Of a stretch of DNA of 64,000 nt, positions 34,011 to 43,693 are shown one piece after another; positions within the stretch are counted from its first letter, which is position 1; the number at the start of each line of letters is the position of its first letter. This DNA is from Gammaproteobacteria bacterium (lineage in GTDB: Bacteria; Pseudomonadota; Gammaproteobacteria; Magnimaribacterales; AG-339-G14). The stretch is from the NCBI GenBank assembly GCA_003331625.1, contig QOPF01000006.1, forward strand, positions 19,548-83,547, written 5' to 3'. The translations under genes were made by a program, and so were the position numbers. Under the pieces are notes generated by a model. It searched no databases. It was not told the origin of the DNA and saw only the letters and a program-made list of their open reading frames with translations.

Positions 34011-35021
34011 GTGGAACCAATTATTAAAGTTAAAGATGTTCAATATTGCACGTTGCAATGTCCTGATTTAGATATTCAAGAACAGTTTCTTATTCACTTT
34101 GGAATGCATACAGTAGAAAAAACTGATGAAATGTTATTGATGAAAGGGGATGGTACTCAGCCTTTTCTTGAAAAAATTATAAAAGGTGAAAAAAAATTCA
34201 TCAGCAATGCATTTGTAGCATCTTCAATGGATGATCTAGAGAAAATTAGTCAGGCAGATTCTTTTGGTGACATTGAAGAACTCTCTACTCCAGGAGGAGG
34301 ATATGTTTCAAAAGGAAAGGATTTAGATGGTTTTGGGGTTGAAGTTGTTTTTGGTATTCAAGAACTTGAAAAAGAATCCGCTGAGACGATCCCTACAAAT
34401 GAAGGAAGAAAGGTTAACCGAATGAATCAAATGAAAAGATTTTTAAAGGGTTCTTACCCAAGAATATTGAGATTTGCCCACTGTGGATTAAATGCGGTTG
34501 ATCCTCAAGCTTCTTTTGATTGGTATCAAAACCATTTAGGCTTAATTGCTTCAGATAAGCTATTTTTGGGCGACCCCAAAGATCCAAACTCTCCTCTACA
34601 GGGAATTTTTTCCAGATTAGACAAGGGTTCTGAGCCTGCAGATCATCATACAATTTTCTTTTTATCTGCTCCCATGCTCTCCGAAGGAAAGCCTGTTATG
34701 AATCATGTTTCTTTTGAAATGTTCAATATAGATGATGTATTTACAGGAAACGAAATGCTTGAGTCCAAAAAAGAAGAATTTAATTACTTCCAAGAATGGG
34801 GTATTGGTAGACATTACCAAGGAAGCCAGCTTTTTGATTATTGGAGAAATCCTTTTGGCCAAACCCATGAACATCAAACTGATGGAGATATGTTCGATAA
34901 TACTTTCCCTACTAGAGAATTGAATGTAATTACTGATGAAGCTGGATTAGGTCAGGAGCCTGCTGAGTCTCAATGGGGACCATCCATTAGCAATACTTTT
35001 GGTGATGCTAACAACGGATAA
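34011..35021 (+). CDS. Two-domain VOC protein, extradiol-dioxygenase-like
   Basis: A 336-residue vicinal-oxygen-chelate protein with two paired domains. The C-terminal domain retains a candidate 2-His-1-Glu iron site: His in RFAHCGLNAV, His in MNHVSFEMF, and Glu in NPFGQTHEHQ, with GRHYQGSQLFDYWRNPFG like the last strands of BphC-type dioxygenases. The N-terminal domain is degenerate, as in that family. The start is GTG at 34011 with AAGGAG seven bases upstream. Its neighbours are a flavin hydroxylase (divergent) and an SDR three bases downstream, fitting a small aromatic catabolic unit. Confidence 0.75.
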   Translation: MEPIIKVKDVQYCTLQCPDLDIQEQFLIHFGMHTVEKTDEMLLMKGDGTQPFLEKIIKGEKKFISNAFVASSMDDLEKISQADSFGDIEELSTPGGGYVSKGKDLDGFGVEVVFGIQELEKESAETIPTNEGRKVNRMNQMKRFLKGSYPRILRFAHCGLNAVDPQASFDWYQNHLGLIASDKLFLGDPKDPNSPLQGIFSRLDKGSEPADHHTIFFLSAPMLSEGKPVMNHVSFEMFNIDDVFTGNEMLESKKEEFNYFQEWGIGRHYQGSQLFDYWRNPFGQTHEHQTDGDMFDNTFPTRELNVITDEAGLGQEPAESQWGPSISNTFGDANNG

Positions 35022-35023
35022 AA

Positions 35024-35800
35024 ATGGATCTTGGTATTTCTGATAAAAAAGCAATAATCTGTGCTTCTAGCAGAGGCTTAGGCAAAGCTTGTGCATATGA
35101 CCTCGCAAAAGAGGGCGTAGAAATATTTATCAACGGAACTAACCAAGAAAATTTAGATAAAACAGAATTAGAATTTAAGAATAACGGTTTTAAAGTTAAG
35201 TCTGTTCTTGGGCCTATGGAAGATTCTTCAACTAGAGAAGCTCTACTCGACTTATGTCCGGACCCTGATATTTTAATAAATAATAGTGGTGGACCTCCAC
35301 CAGGAAATTTCTTTGATTGGAGTGAAGAAGATTTCTTATCAGCAATAAAATCAAATTTCACTCAATCAGCTCTTTTAATGCAGGCTGTTATTCCAAAAAT
35401 GAAAGAGAAAAATTTTGGCAGAATTGTGAATATAACTTCTGCGATGGTAAAAAATCCTCATTTAATTATGGGACTTTCTACTTCAGCTCGATCAGGGTTA
35501 CATGGATTATCTAAAGCATTATCAAGAGAGGTAGCTCAATTTAATATAACCATCAATAATTTATTACCTGAAAGAATTGATACCGACAGGCAAACTCAGA
35601 TTTTAAATTTTCAAGCAAAGTTATCTGATATATCTTTCGAAGAATCTAGAAAAGAGCTTGAAGATTCTTTAACAGCGAAAAGGATGGGAACCGTAGAAGA
35701 ATTTTCAGGCATTTGTACTTTTTTATGTTCAAAACAAGCAGCTTATATTTCAGGTCAAAATATTTCTGTTGATGGCGGGAACTCTACTAATCTTATTTAA
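35024..35800 (+). CDS. Short-chain dehydrogenase/reductase
   Basis: A 258-residue SDR. The cofactor motif is CASSRGLGKACA; NNSG (normally NNAG) follows at ILINNSGGPPPGN. The Ser of the active site is in VNITSAMVK. The catalytic Tyr of YxxxK is not obvious: STSARSGLHGLSKAL occupies that place, with Ser in the Tyr position, so catalysis may be altered. The closing VDGGNSTNLI is typical. It follows the dioxygenase-like gene and overlaps the convergent flavoprotein gene by eight bases. Confidence 0.8.
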   Translation: MDLGISDKKAIICASSRGLGKACAYDLAKEGVEIFINGTNQENLDKTELEFKNNGFKVKSVLGPMEDSSTREALLDLCPDPDILINNSGGPPPGNFFDWSEEDFLSAIKSNFTQSALLMQAVIPKMKEKNFGRIVNITSAMVKNPHLIMGLSTSARSGLHGLSKALSREVAQFNITINNLLPERIDTDRQTQILNFQAKLSDISFEESRKELEDSLTAKRMGTVEEFSGICTFLCSKQAAYISGQNISVDGGNSTNLI

Positions 35801-36824
35801 CACCTAATTTTTCTTGTAAACCTTTGTTTGAAGTTGTGTATCCAAAAGGTACTCTCTTTCCAGGATTTATCCTTTTATATGCTTCTTGTACAGCAATCGT
35901 TGTTTCATGAAAACCGCATAAAATTAAATCTAATTTTCCTGGATAAGTATTTATATCACCAACAGCAAAAATACCTTCTTTATTAGTTTGGTAATTTTCT
36001 GTATCTACCGATATTTTTTTTCCTTCTAAATCTATGCCCCATTCTAGAATAGGTCCTAATTGTTTATTTAATCCAAAAAAGAATAAAGACTCATCGCACT
36101 TAAGAATTTCATCTTCTTTTGTTTCAAAATGCATTAACTCCAGACCTTCAAAAGAGGAATCCCCAACGATAGATTTAATAACGTATGGAATTTTTAGTTC
36201 AATTGCCCCTGTGTTTACTAAACTCCTCATCTGTTTCTCAGTATGTTCAGCTCCTCTAAAATCATCTCTTCGATGAACAAGATATATTTTCTTGGCAATT
36301 TTTGATAATTCTACAGACCAATCTAGGGCACTATCTCCTCCACCAAAAATTGCTATTTCTTTGTCTGCATATTTGCTTTTGTCCTTAATAGAGTAATCAA
36401 CTCCATTAGCGAGAAATTTATCTGGTTCTTCTACAGGAGGTTTTCTTGGCTCAAAGGCTCCAGCTCCCGCGGCTATAAAAACATTTTTAGCTTTAAATTC
36501 TATTTTTTCACTTGTTATCACCTTCCAATAATTATCTGGAAGCTCTTCTAGCAAGTCTACTCTTTGATTTAAATGAGTCTGATAATCAAAAGGTTTGATC
36601 TGTTCTAATAAGGCATCTACGTGTTCTTTTCCAGTTTGATTTGCAACACCAGGAATATCGTAGATAGGTTTTTCAGGATAGAGTTCAATACATTGGCCTC
36701 CAACTTTATCTAGATTATCAATTAAATGACAATTTAAGCCCAGCAAGCCAGCCTCAAATACTGTAAATAAACCTACAGGACCTGCACCAATAATCACTAT
36801 GTCTGTTTCTATAATTTTTGACAT
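35793..36824 (-). CDS. Thioredoxin-reductase-like ferredoxin/flavodoxin-NADP+ reductase
   Basis: A 343-residue two-dinucleotide-domain flavoprotein. The FAD motif is VIIGAGPVGLFTVFEAG and the NADP motif is IAIFGGGDSALDW. The FAD-binding end is GIFAVGDINTYPGKLDLILCGFHE. The CxxC redox pair of thioredoxin reductase is missing (SALDW takes its place), which points to type 2 ferredoxin/flavodoxin-NADP+ reductase of the YumC kind. It may feed electrons to oxygenases or iron-sulfur enzymes. It shares one base with the tRNA-binding gene upstream, so it is probably cotranscribed with metG. Confidence 0.85.
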   Translation of the reverse strand: MSKIIETDIVIIGAGPVGLFTVFEAGLLGLNCHLIDNLDKVGGQCIELYPEKPIYDIPGVANQTGKEHVDALLEQIKPFDYQTHLNQRVDLLEELPDNYWKVITSEKIEFKAKNVFIAAGAGAFEPRKPPVEEPDKFLANGVDYSIKDKSKYADKEIAIFGGGDSALDWSVELSKIAKKIYLVHRRDDFRGAEHTEKQMRSLVNTGAIELKIPYVIKSIVGDSSFEGLELMHFETKEDEILKCDESLFFFGLNKQLGPILEWGIDLEGKKISVDTENYQTNKEGIFAVGDINTYPGKLDLILCGFHETTIAVQEAYKRINPGKRVPFGYTTSNKGLQEKLGVK

Positions 36825-37156
36825 TAACTTACTCTCATACCTGGGGTAGCATTCATATCAGGACTAATTAAATAAACGCCACTTTCTTCATCACTTGCCG
36901 CCAAAATCATTCCTTCAGACGTGCCAAATCTCATTTCTCTAGGTTTTAAATTATTTACACAGACTACCATTTTGTTTAATAGGTTTTCTGAATCATAGTA
37001 TTTTTTAATACCTGCAAAAACAGTTTTAGTACCAAGATTTCCTATATCTAATTTTAGCCTAACGAGCTTATCTGCTTCTTCAAGATCACTAACCTCAACA
37101 ATTTTTGCCACTCTTAGATCAATTTTAAAGAAATCATCTATTGTTATTTCATCCAT
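36824..37156 (-). CDS. Free-standing C-terminal tRNA-binding domain of methionyl-tRNA synthetase
   Basis: A 110-residue OB-fold tRNA-binding domain. IDDFFKIDLRVAKIVEVSDLEEADKL, FAGIKKYY, NLKPREMRFGTSEGM and LISPD all match the last domain of Escherichia coli MetRS, which dimerises the enzyme and adds tRNA affinity. Here it is a separate gene, overlapping the end of metG by eight bases (ATGGATGA) in a different frame. Its ATG and first residues (MDEITIDDFF) look natural. It most likely works in trans with MetG. A frameshift error splitting one gene is the alternative. Confidence 0.85.
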   Translation of the reverse strand: MDEITIDDFFKIDLRVAKIVEVSDLEEADKLVRLKLDIGNLGTKTVFAGIKKYYDSENLLNKMVVCVNNLKPREMRFGTSEGMILAASDEESGVYLISPDMNATPGMRVS

Positions 37157-38798
37157 TAGTACTTGCCTCTTTTAAAAATTTTATTTTTTCATCCTCTATT
37201 CTCATCATCAAAGGTTTAAACTCTCGTATTTCATGATTCGTTAATTTTATCTCGATATTTTCTAAACTATCTTTAGGAATGTTTAAATATTGTTTAATTT
37301 TAAATGCAGTATTGGGAATAATAGGTTCTAAGCAAATATTTAAAATTCTAAATAAATTTAATGCAGTAGAAGCAATTTTTATAACTTCTTTTTCATTTAC
37401 ATTTTCTTTTGCTAGTACCCAGGGTTCATTATGATCTACATACTGATTTGCGATATCCGCTAGCTTCATAATTCTTTTGCAAGCATTTGAATAATTCAAA
37501 TCTTTAAAATCTTCATAAATATCTTTCGCTTCCGATATACATTTATCAACCAATTCATCTTCTAGATTATTGCCTAATTTATTTCCTTTTATCTTTAAAA
37601 ACTTTTGAACCCTGCTAGCTATATTTATAAATTTCCCCACTAGATCTGTATTAACCTTTTTTTGAAGGTCATCTAAATTTAAATCAATATCATCAATTTT
37701 ATTTGTCAGTTTAGATGCTAAATAATATCTTAAGAAATCAGATTCTAAAATCTCAGTATATTGATCTGCAAGGAGAAAATTTCCTTTGGATTTAGACATT
37801 TTATTTCCATTTAAAGTAAGGAAACCATGAACAAATACATTTGACGGTTTTTTAAAATTTGCTGCGTGGAGAAGAGCAGGCCAAAAAAGAGCATGAAAAT
37901 TTAATATATCCTTGCCAATAAAATGATAAATTTCAAAATTAGAATCTTCACCCCATAGTGTTTCAGCAGTATCCCTACTACCTATTTCCTTTAAATATTT
38001 TTCTAAAGTACCAATATAACCAATGGGCGCATCAAGCCAAACATAAAAAAATTTATCTTCAAATCCGGGAATTTTAAATCCAAAGTAAGGCGCATCTCTT
38101 GAAATATCCCAATCCATAAGGCCATCCTTAAACCATTCCTGTAGTTTATTGATTACGTTTTCATGTAAAGAAGATTTATCAATCCATGTTTTTATTTCTT
38201 CTTCCAACTTGGTCAATGAAAAGAATAGATGTTCGCTTTCTTTTATTATTGGAGTTTTCTCTGAAAATACAGAAACAGGATTGATTAAATCAGTTGCCTC
38301 GTACTTAGCTCCACAAGCATCACAATTGTCTCCATATTGATTTTCTGCGTTACATTTTGGACATGTTCCCCGAACATATCGATCTGCTAAAAATAGTTTT
38401 TTTTCTTCATCAAAAAGTTGTTTTATATTCTTCTTTTGAATATAACCATTTTCAAAGGCTCTGTTATAAATAAGTTCACTGTATTTTCTATTCTCTTCAC
38501 TATGCGTCTGATAGTAACAATCATGTAATACCTGAAAATTTTTCAATGTATTTTTGTGTTCAATCATATATTTTGAAACGAGTTCTTCTGGAGAAGTTTT
38601 TTCTTCTTCAGCTTTCATCATTATTGGAGTACCGTGTGCATCTGATGCACAGAGATAAATAACTTTATTTCCTAAGATTCTTTGAGATCTAACCCATATG
38701 TCAGTTTGAATGTGTTCAAGTAAATGACCAAAATGAAGTGGACCGTTTGCGTAAGGCAACGCGCTAGTAACAATTAATTCTTTTTTTTTCTTTGTCAT
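37149..38798 (-). CDS. metG: Methionyl-tRNA synthetase, catalytic and anticodon domains only
   Basis: A 549-residue class I synthetase. The HIGH-like motif is PYANGPLHFGHLLEH, zinc knuckle cysteines are in GTCPKCNAENQYGDNCDACG, the KMSKS loop is NGNKMSKSKGNF, and the anticodon helix bundle follows. One-piece proteobacterial MetRS runs on to about 670 residues with a tRNA-binding domain. Here the frame ends before that domain, which is carried by the next gene. The ATG is 17 bases from the divergent mlaA start, so one or both promoters lie inside the opposite gene. Confidence 0.93.
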   Translation of the reverse strand: MTKKKKELIVTSALPYANGPLHFGHLLEHIQTDIWVRSQRILGNKVIYLCASDAHGTPIMMKAEEEKTSPEELVSKYMIEHKNTLKNFQVLHDCYYQTHSEENRKYSELIYNRAFENGYIQKKNIKQLFDEEKKLFLADRYVRGTCPKCNAENQYGDNCDACGAKYEATDLINPVSVFSEKTPIIKESEHLFFSLTKLEEEIKTWIDKSSLHENVINKLQEWFKDGLMDWDISRDAPYFGFKIPGFEDKFFYVWLDAPIGYIGTLEKYLKEIGSRDTAETLWGEDSNFEIYHFIGKDILNFHALFWPALLHAANFKKPSNVFVHGFLTLNGNKMSKSKGNFLLADQYTEILESDFLRYYLASKLTNKIDDIDLNLDDLQKKVNTDLVGKFINIASRVQKFLKIKGNKLGNNLEDELVDKCISEAKDIYEDFKDLNYSNACKRIMKLADIANQYVDHNEPWVLAKENVNEKEVIKIASTALNLFRILNICLEPIIPNTAFKIKQYLNIPKDSLENIEIKLTNHEIREFKPLMMRIEDEKIKFLKEASTNG

Positions 38799-38815
38799 AG
38801 GAATAAGCTATCACC

Positions 38816-39556
38816 ATGGAGAGAACTCATTTTAGCTTAAATGTAAAAAGTATTCTTTTGATTTTGTTTTTATCCATTAATGGATGCGCTACGACAAATA
38901 ATTTTTCTGAAAATTATAATCCTGAAGACCCTTATGAAAAGAGCAATCGAAAGGTTTTCGAATTTAATAAAAAAGTAGATAAGATTTTTTTAAGACCGCT
39001 AACTGACTTTTATGATAAGGCTACACCGGAATTTGCTCAAACGTCCATCACAAATTTTTTTGCTAATCTTGACGATATAAGAATTTCCATAAATAGTCTT
39101 CTCCAAGGAAATGTAGTTAACGCAATGAGCGATATTACTCGCTTTTTTATTAATTCTATTTTTGGATTAGGTGGTTTTTTTGATGTTGCATCTGAAATTG
39201 GATTAGAAAAACATAGCGAAGATTTTGGACAAACGCTAGGTAAGTGGGGAGCGAAACCTGGACCATATTTAATGCTTCCTTTTCTTGGCCCAAGTAATGC
39301 GAGAGATGCTTTCACTTTTGTCGGAGACACGGCTTTAGCGCCAGCTATTTCTTTAGATGATAATGCAGCTAGGCTTGGGTTAATTTCTCTAGATTTAATC
39401 AATACCTATTCAGCTTTTACAGGGATTGCAGACATTGAAAGCAAAGACGAATATGCCTTCTTAAGAGACGCGTATTTAGAAAGAAGAAAATATGAAATCA
39501 ATAATGGACTTTCTGAAGAAGAGCTTTCAAATGACGAAGATTTTGAAGATTTTTAA
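38816..39556 (+). CDS. mlaA: Outer-membrane lipid asymmetry lipoprotein MlaA
   Basis: A 246-residue lipoprotein. The lipobox is LSINGC with Cys24 and Ala at +2, so it should be sorted to the outer membrane. PEDPYEKSNRKVFEFNK, then FLRPLTDFYDKATPEF, FGLGGFFDVASEIGL, DFGQTLGKWGAKPGPYLMLPFLGPS and RD match MlaA (VacJ). It removes misplaced phospholipids from the outer leaflet. The other Mla components are not in this window. The stop abuts the convergent serine hydrolase gene with no spacer. Confidence 0.93.
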   Translation: MERTHFSLNVKSILLILFLSINGCATTNNFSENYNPEDPYEKSNRKVFEFNKKVDKIFLRPLTDFYDKATPEFAQTSITNFFANLDDIRISINSLLQGNVVNAMSDITRFFINSIFGLGGFFDVASEIGLEKHSEDFGQTLGKWGAKPGPYLMLPFLGPSNARDAFTFVGDTALAPAISLDDNAARLGLISLDLINTYSAFTGIADIESKDEYAFLRDAYLERRKYEINNGLSEEELSNDEDFEDF

Positions 39557-40807
39557 TTAGTCTTCAAAAGCACTATAGACCATTGATTGCATTTGCATCC
39601 TTATTGGGTAATAACCAGATGGCATAAGTTGGGTCATTAAAATACAAATTAAATCCTCTTTCGGGTCAATCCAAAAAAAAGTACTCGCAGCACCACCCCA
39701 ATTATAAGTTCCAATGGAGCCAGAATTTTGGGTATCAGCTAAATCAATATTTACACCAAAGCCAAGCCCAAAACCGACCCCTTTGTATCTTATTTCGCTA
39801 AAACTTCCTTCAGAGCCCATTGTGACCATATCTTGGTTTTCCGGCAGATGATTGGAAGTCATCAATTCAATGGTTTTTCTAGATAAAATTCGCTTACCAT
39901 TTAATGTCCCACCATTTAAAAGCATCTGACAAAAATTATAGTAGTCTTCTGTAGTAGAAACTAATCCGCCACCCCCAGATAGATGCAATGGTAGGCTTGA
40001 ATATCCACTTTTACTACTTCCAGTATCCTGGAGTTTTAAGTATTCCTTAGGCGTTCTTTCATAACAAGCTGCAAACCTCTTGATTTTATTTTTTTGAACA
40101 AAGAAACCAGTATCTTTCATTTTTAGTGGTTTAAAAATATTTTCAGAAAAATATTCATCAAGATTTTTACCGCTAAGAACTTCTATTAAGCGTCCACAGA
40201 TATCCGTAGCTACACTATAATTCCATTTGTCTCCCGGACTAAATTCTAATGGAAGACTTGCGATAGATTTAGAAAAATCATCAAGATTGAGAGGTGGAAA
40301 ACTAAAGTCAGTGTTGTCACCTTTTGGACCAGTCCAAACTTTCCTATAAGCGTGATCAATATTTGTTCGATAGTGAAACCCATATGTTAAGCCAGCAGTA
40401 TGAGTTAATAAATCTCTTACGGTAATATCTCTATCTGCAGGTCGCGTCATAAAGTGAGGAAAGCTTCCTGAAACAAATACTCTAGGATTTTTAAATTCTG
40501 GTAGAAACTTGCTTACAGGATCAGCTAATTGAAACAAACCTTTTTCAAATAATTGCATTAATGCAACACTGGTTATTGGTTTAGTCATTGAATAAATTCT
40601 GAAAATAGTATCTTTTTCTATTTTCTTTTTATTTTCTACGTCCCTTAGGCCGGTAGATTTAAAATGGACTATTTTTCCTTTTCTTGCCACCAAGGTCTGG
40701 ATACCAGCTAATTTTCCATTTTGGATATATTTCTCTTCAAAGAATTTTTCCATCGTCAACAATTTTGATTTAGAAATTCCACTTTTTTCTGGATTAGATA
40801 TTTTCAT
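39557..40807 (-). CDS. Serine hydrolase, class C beta-lactamase family
   Basis: A 416-residue beta-lactamase-fold esterase. SxxK is SMTK in FRIYSMTKPITSVALM, the Tyr motif is YSVATDICG, and GGAASTFFWIDPKED is the C-terminal signature. No signal peptide. ATG at 40807 is preferred because AGGGAGAGT stands directly before it; the longer frame starting at 40858 would sit inside the TerB gene. The start overlaps that gene by 14 bases. Substrate unknown; small-ester hydrolysis is typical. Confidence 0.83.
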   Translation of the reverse strand: MKISNPEKSGISKSKLLTMEKFFEEKYIQNGKLAGIQTLVARKGKIVHFKSTGLRDVENKKKIEKDTIFRIYSMTKPITSVALMQLFEKGLFQLADPVSKFLPEFKNPRVFVSGSFPHFMTRPADRDITVRDLLTHTAGLTYGFHYRTNIDHAYRKVWTGPKGDNTDFSFPPLNLDDFSKSIASLPLEFSPGDKWNYSVATDICGRLIEVLSGKNLDEYFSENIFKPLKMKDTGFFVQKNKIKRFAACYERTPKEYLKLQDTGSSKSGYSSLPLHLSGGGGLVSTTEDYYNFCQMLLNGGTLNGKRILSRKTIELMTSNHLPENQDMVTMGSEGSFSEIRYKGVGFGLGFGVNIDLADTQNSGSIGTYNWGGAASTFFWIDPKEDLICILMTQLMPSGYYPIRMQMQSMVYSAFED

Positions 40808-41246
40808 TACTCTCCCTTGCGTTAATTTTTGCTTTGATAAAATCAGAATGTGCAACATAGATTAGATTCGAAACTTTTCTGATTATATGTTCTTCGTATT
40901 TATCAATGTTTCCATCCGCGTAAGCTATTTTCCACATCGATTCAATTAATTTTATTCTTTCTTCGGAATCAAGATTGTCATTAATATCTCTTGTAAAATC
41001 ATACAAAGAGTTTGAGTCGTCAATATTTTTTTTTGATATTTCTATCAGTTCATCTATTTCATCCTCATCTATACTAAAATCTTTAATTAATGAATCTTTG
41101 AGAGTTACTAATTCACTTTCATCTAAGACTTCGTCTGCCATGCTAGTTTCTAACAACAAAGCAATACATGCTTTAATTGACGTTTTGTCATCTAATTCAG
41201 TTTCGTTAGATTCAGTTTCTTTAAAAATTTTCTTAAAAAAGTTCAT
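40794..41246 (-). CDS. TerB-domain protein
   Basis: A 150-residue acidic, all-helical protein of the TerB/DjlA N-terminal type. ACIALLLETSMADEVLDESELVTLK and MWKIAYADGNIDKYEEHIIRKVSNLI are the paired repeat helices, each with an AD(G/E) metal-binding-like turn. The family name derives from tellurite resistance, but stand-alone members have no established role and I do not infer resistance. It overlaps dusA (upstream) by four bases. Confidence 0.75.
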   Translation of the reverse strand: MNFFKKIFKETESNETELDDKTSIKACIALLLETSMADEVLDESELVTLKDSLIKDFSIDEDEIDELIEISKKNIDDSNSLYDFTRDINDNLDSEERIKLIESMWKIAYADGNIDKYEEHIIRKVSNLIYVAHSDFIKAKINARESNENI

Positions 41247-42208
41247 GCTGCCCTTATTAAATTCTCATTAAGAATTCCCATTAAATTCTTTTTTAATATT
41301 TGATTGTTTTTTTCGTTTAAAAGCAAAATGCGAGCCTTTTTTGCATTTACTAAGCCTTTGAATAAATTGATCATATGGTGTTTTGATGTTTCTTGATCTT
41401 TTTTGTTATCTAGAGAACTAATGTAATGAAACATCTCATCAACTATTTGGAATAAATCTTTTGGCATTTTTCTCGAATTATAATAAATCTTATCAACATC
41501 CATTAATTTGATTGGGTTTTCATATACTTCTCTTCCAACCATAATTCCTTTTAAATCTTTAAAATGCTTCTTAACATTATGAAAATTGCTGATTCCACCG
41601 TTTACAATGAAATCTAAATTTTTAAAATCACTATTTAATCTTAAAACTCTTTCATAATTTAAAGGAGGAATAGTTCTATTGTCTTTTGGCCCCAAACCCT
41701 TGAGAAGGGCTATTCTGGCATGCACGTAGAATGTTTTCACACCAACTTTTGAAAGTTCATATATAAAATTATCTAAATAGTTTTCAGTATCATAATCATC
41801 TACTCCCAATCTTATTTTGACAGTAACCTCTTTGTTTGTAGAAACCATCATTTCTTGCAAACAATTTTTAACGGTCAAAACATCTTTCATTAGGATTGCT
41901 CCAAAATTTCCTGATTGAACTTTTGGACTAGGACATCCCAGATTTAAATTAATCTCTGAATAATCATAAGCATTTGATGCAAGCGTAGCTTTTCCAAGTT
42001 CTTCAGGATTACTCCCTCCGAGTTGTAAAACAGTTGGATTAGAAACTTTTATATTAGATAGGAATCTATCAGGACTATTCCTATTTATTGCATTTGCATG
42101 AACCATTTCTGTAAATAAAATTGCTTCTTTTGAAAATAGGCTGCACAAAAATCTAAAGTGTCTATCTGTTCTTCGCATCATCGGGGCAACACAAAAAGAT
42201 CTATTCAT
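41243..42208 (-). CDS. dusA: tRNA-dihydrouridine synthase DusA-like
   Basis: A 321-residue flavin enzyme reducing uridine to dihydrouridine in the tRNA D-loop. FCVAPMMRRTDRHFR is the FMN-binding start, LNLGCPSPKVQSGNFGAILM carries the catalytic Cys, and KIRLGVDD and VNGGISN are FMN contacts. YVHARIALLKGLGPKDNRTIPPL and MVGREVYENP are specific to the DusA branch (U20/U20a). ATG at 42208 is chosen over a TTG at 42238 because it starts directly with the conserved RSFCVAPM. It lies one base after the nhaB stop. Confidence 0.92.
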   Translation of the reverse strand: MNRSFCVAPMMRRTDRHFRFLCSLFSKEAILFTEMVHANAINRNSPDRFLSNIKVSNPTVLQLGGSNPEELGKATLASNAYDYSEINLNLGCPSPKVQSGNFGAILMKDVLTVKNCLQEMMVSTNKEVTVKIRLGVDDYDTENYLDNFIYELSKVGVKTFYVHARIALLKGLGPKDNRTIPPLNYERVLRLNSDFKNLDFIVNGGISNFHNVKKHFKDLKGIMVGREVYENPIKLMDVDKIYYNSRKMPKDLFQIVDEMFHYISSLDNKKDQETSKHHMINLFKGLVNAKKARILLLNEKNNQILKKNLMGILNENLIRAA

Positions 42209-42209
42209 T

Positions 42210-43682
42210 TTATAGAAAATAAATAACTGAAAGAACACCTACAACAGATAAAACTATCGTATAGGGGAGAGCCATTAAAACCATTCTCAAATATGAAAGT
42301 CCCAATAAAGGTGCAACCGAAGAAGTTAATAAAAATAGAAATGCTGCTTGACCATTCGGTGTAGCAACACTAGGAAGATTCGTTCCACTATTTATTGCAA
42401 TTGCTAGTAAATCAAATTGATTTCTATTAATAGTACCGCTATCCAAAGCCTCTTTTACTTCACTTATATATATTGTTGCGACAAATACGTTGTCACTTAT
42501 CATCGATAAAACTCCATTCACCATAAAAAATACTGGTATTTGTATTTCTTCTCTCAAGCTCAAAACATATGTTATTACTGGGGTAAATAAATGCTGATCA
42601 TGTATTACAGCCACTACAGCGAAAAAAACCACTAACAAAGCTGTAAACGGTAAAGCTTCCTCAAACGCTTTTCCTATCTTTGGCTCTTCGATGACGCCGT
42701 TAAATGCTGTTAGCAAAACGATAATCATAAGACCTATTAAACCAACAGCAGCCAATCCAAAAGCTAAGGAAAAGACAAGTACAATTGCTATCAAAGCTTG
42801 GGTAACTATTTTCATATTTTGAGAATCTGATCTATTTAAAGATTCTTCTTTATCAAAATCATAAAGAATTTTTCTTATATGATCTGGTAATTGAGTGCCA
42901 TAGGAGAATAGCGATAACCTCTCAATAAAGTAACATGTAATCAAGCCAGCGATGAAGACTGGCAGAGATATTGGAAGCATCTTGATAAAGAACTCTATAA
43001 AAGACCACTCCGCAACACTTGCAATTAATAGATTTTGAGGCTCTCCAACAGTTGTTGCAACTCCTCCGAGCGCAGTACCAACAGCACCATGCATAAGAAG
43101 ATTCCTTAAAAAACCCTTAAAAGTTTGAAATTCAGCTGATGTCTCAGAAAAAGAATCTTCTTTAGAAGCAACATTTTTATAAACGTGATAAAAACCCGCA
43201 GCAACAGCAATTAAAACAGCCATTACTGTAAGTGCATCTAAAAAAGCTGAAAGAAAAGCAGCTGAAAAAACAAATAGAAGTGAAAGGGCTCTTTTATTTT
43301 TTATATTTATTAAAAGTTTAGTAAAAATAAACAAAAGAAAATCTTTCATAAAGTAAATACCTGCAACCATAAAGACTAAAAGTAAAATAACTTTTAAATT
43401 GGCCTCTACTTCATAATAAATTTGCCCCGTATTTGTTAAGCCCATCAAAATAGACTCAAGAGCAATTAGTCCTCCAGGTTGAAGGGGATAACATTTAATC
43501 GCCATGGCTAAGGTGAAAATAAATTCACCAAGAATAACCCAGCCCAGAATAAATCCAGCAGGAAGACCTATGGCGTTAAATAAAATGTATATAATCGGAT
43601 TAGCGATCAAAAACAAAATAATGGTATTTTTATACCATTTTGGAGCTGCACCAAGAAAGTTGTTGTAAATAGAATTAATCAT
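42210..43682 (-). CDS. nhaB: Na+/H+ antiporter NhaB
   Basis: A 490-residue polytopic membrane antiporter. Segments such as [72 protein letters not shown] and [17 protein letters not shown] are typical of NhaB, which exports sodium in exchange for protons. Length is close to Escherichia coli NhaB. The ATG is 11 bases from the start of divergent nudC, so its promoter lies within nudC. Confidence 0.92.
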   Translation of the reverse strand: MINSIYNNFLGAAPKWYKNTIILFLIANPIIYILFNAIGLPAGFILGWVILGEFIFTLAMAIKCYPLQPGGLIALESILMGLTNTGQIYYEVEANLKVILLLVFMVAGIYFMKDFLLFIFTKLLINIKNKRALSLLFVFSAAFLSAFLDALTVMAVLIAVAAGFYHVYKNVASKEDSFSETSAEFQTFKGFLRNLLMHGAVGTALGGVATTVGEPQNLLIASVAEWSFIEFFIKMLPISLPVFIAGLITCYFIERLSLFSYGTQLPDHIRKILYDFDKEESLNRSDSQNMKIVTQALIAIVLVFSLAFGLAAVGLIGLMIIVLLTAFNGVIEEPKIGKAFEEALPFTALLVVFFAVVAVIHDQHLFTPVITYVLSLREEIQIPVFFMVNGVLSMISDNVFVATIYISEVKEALDSGTINRNQFDLLAIAINSGTNLPSVATPNGQAAFLFLLTSSVAPLLGLSYLRMVLMALPYTIVLSVVGVLSVIYFL

Positions 43683-43693
43683 GGAGATATCAT

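Noticed and set aside
40794..41246. Tellurite resistance function for the TerB-domain gene
   Set aside because: No other ter genes are nearby; the name reflects the domain only.
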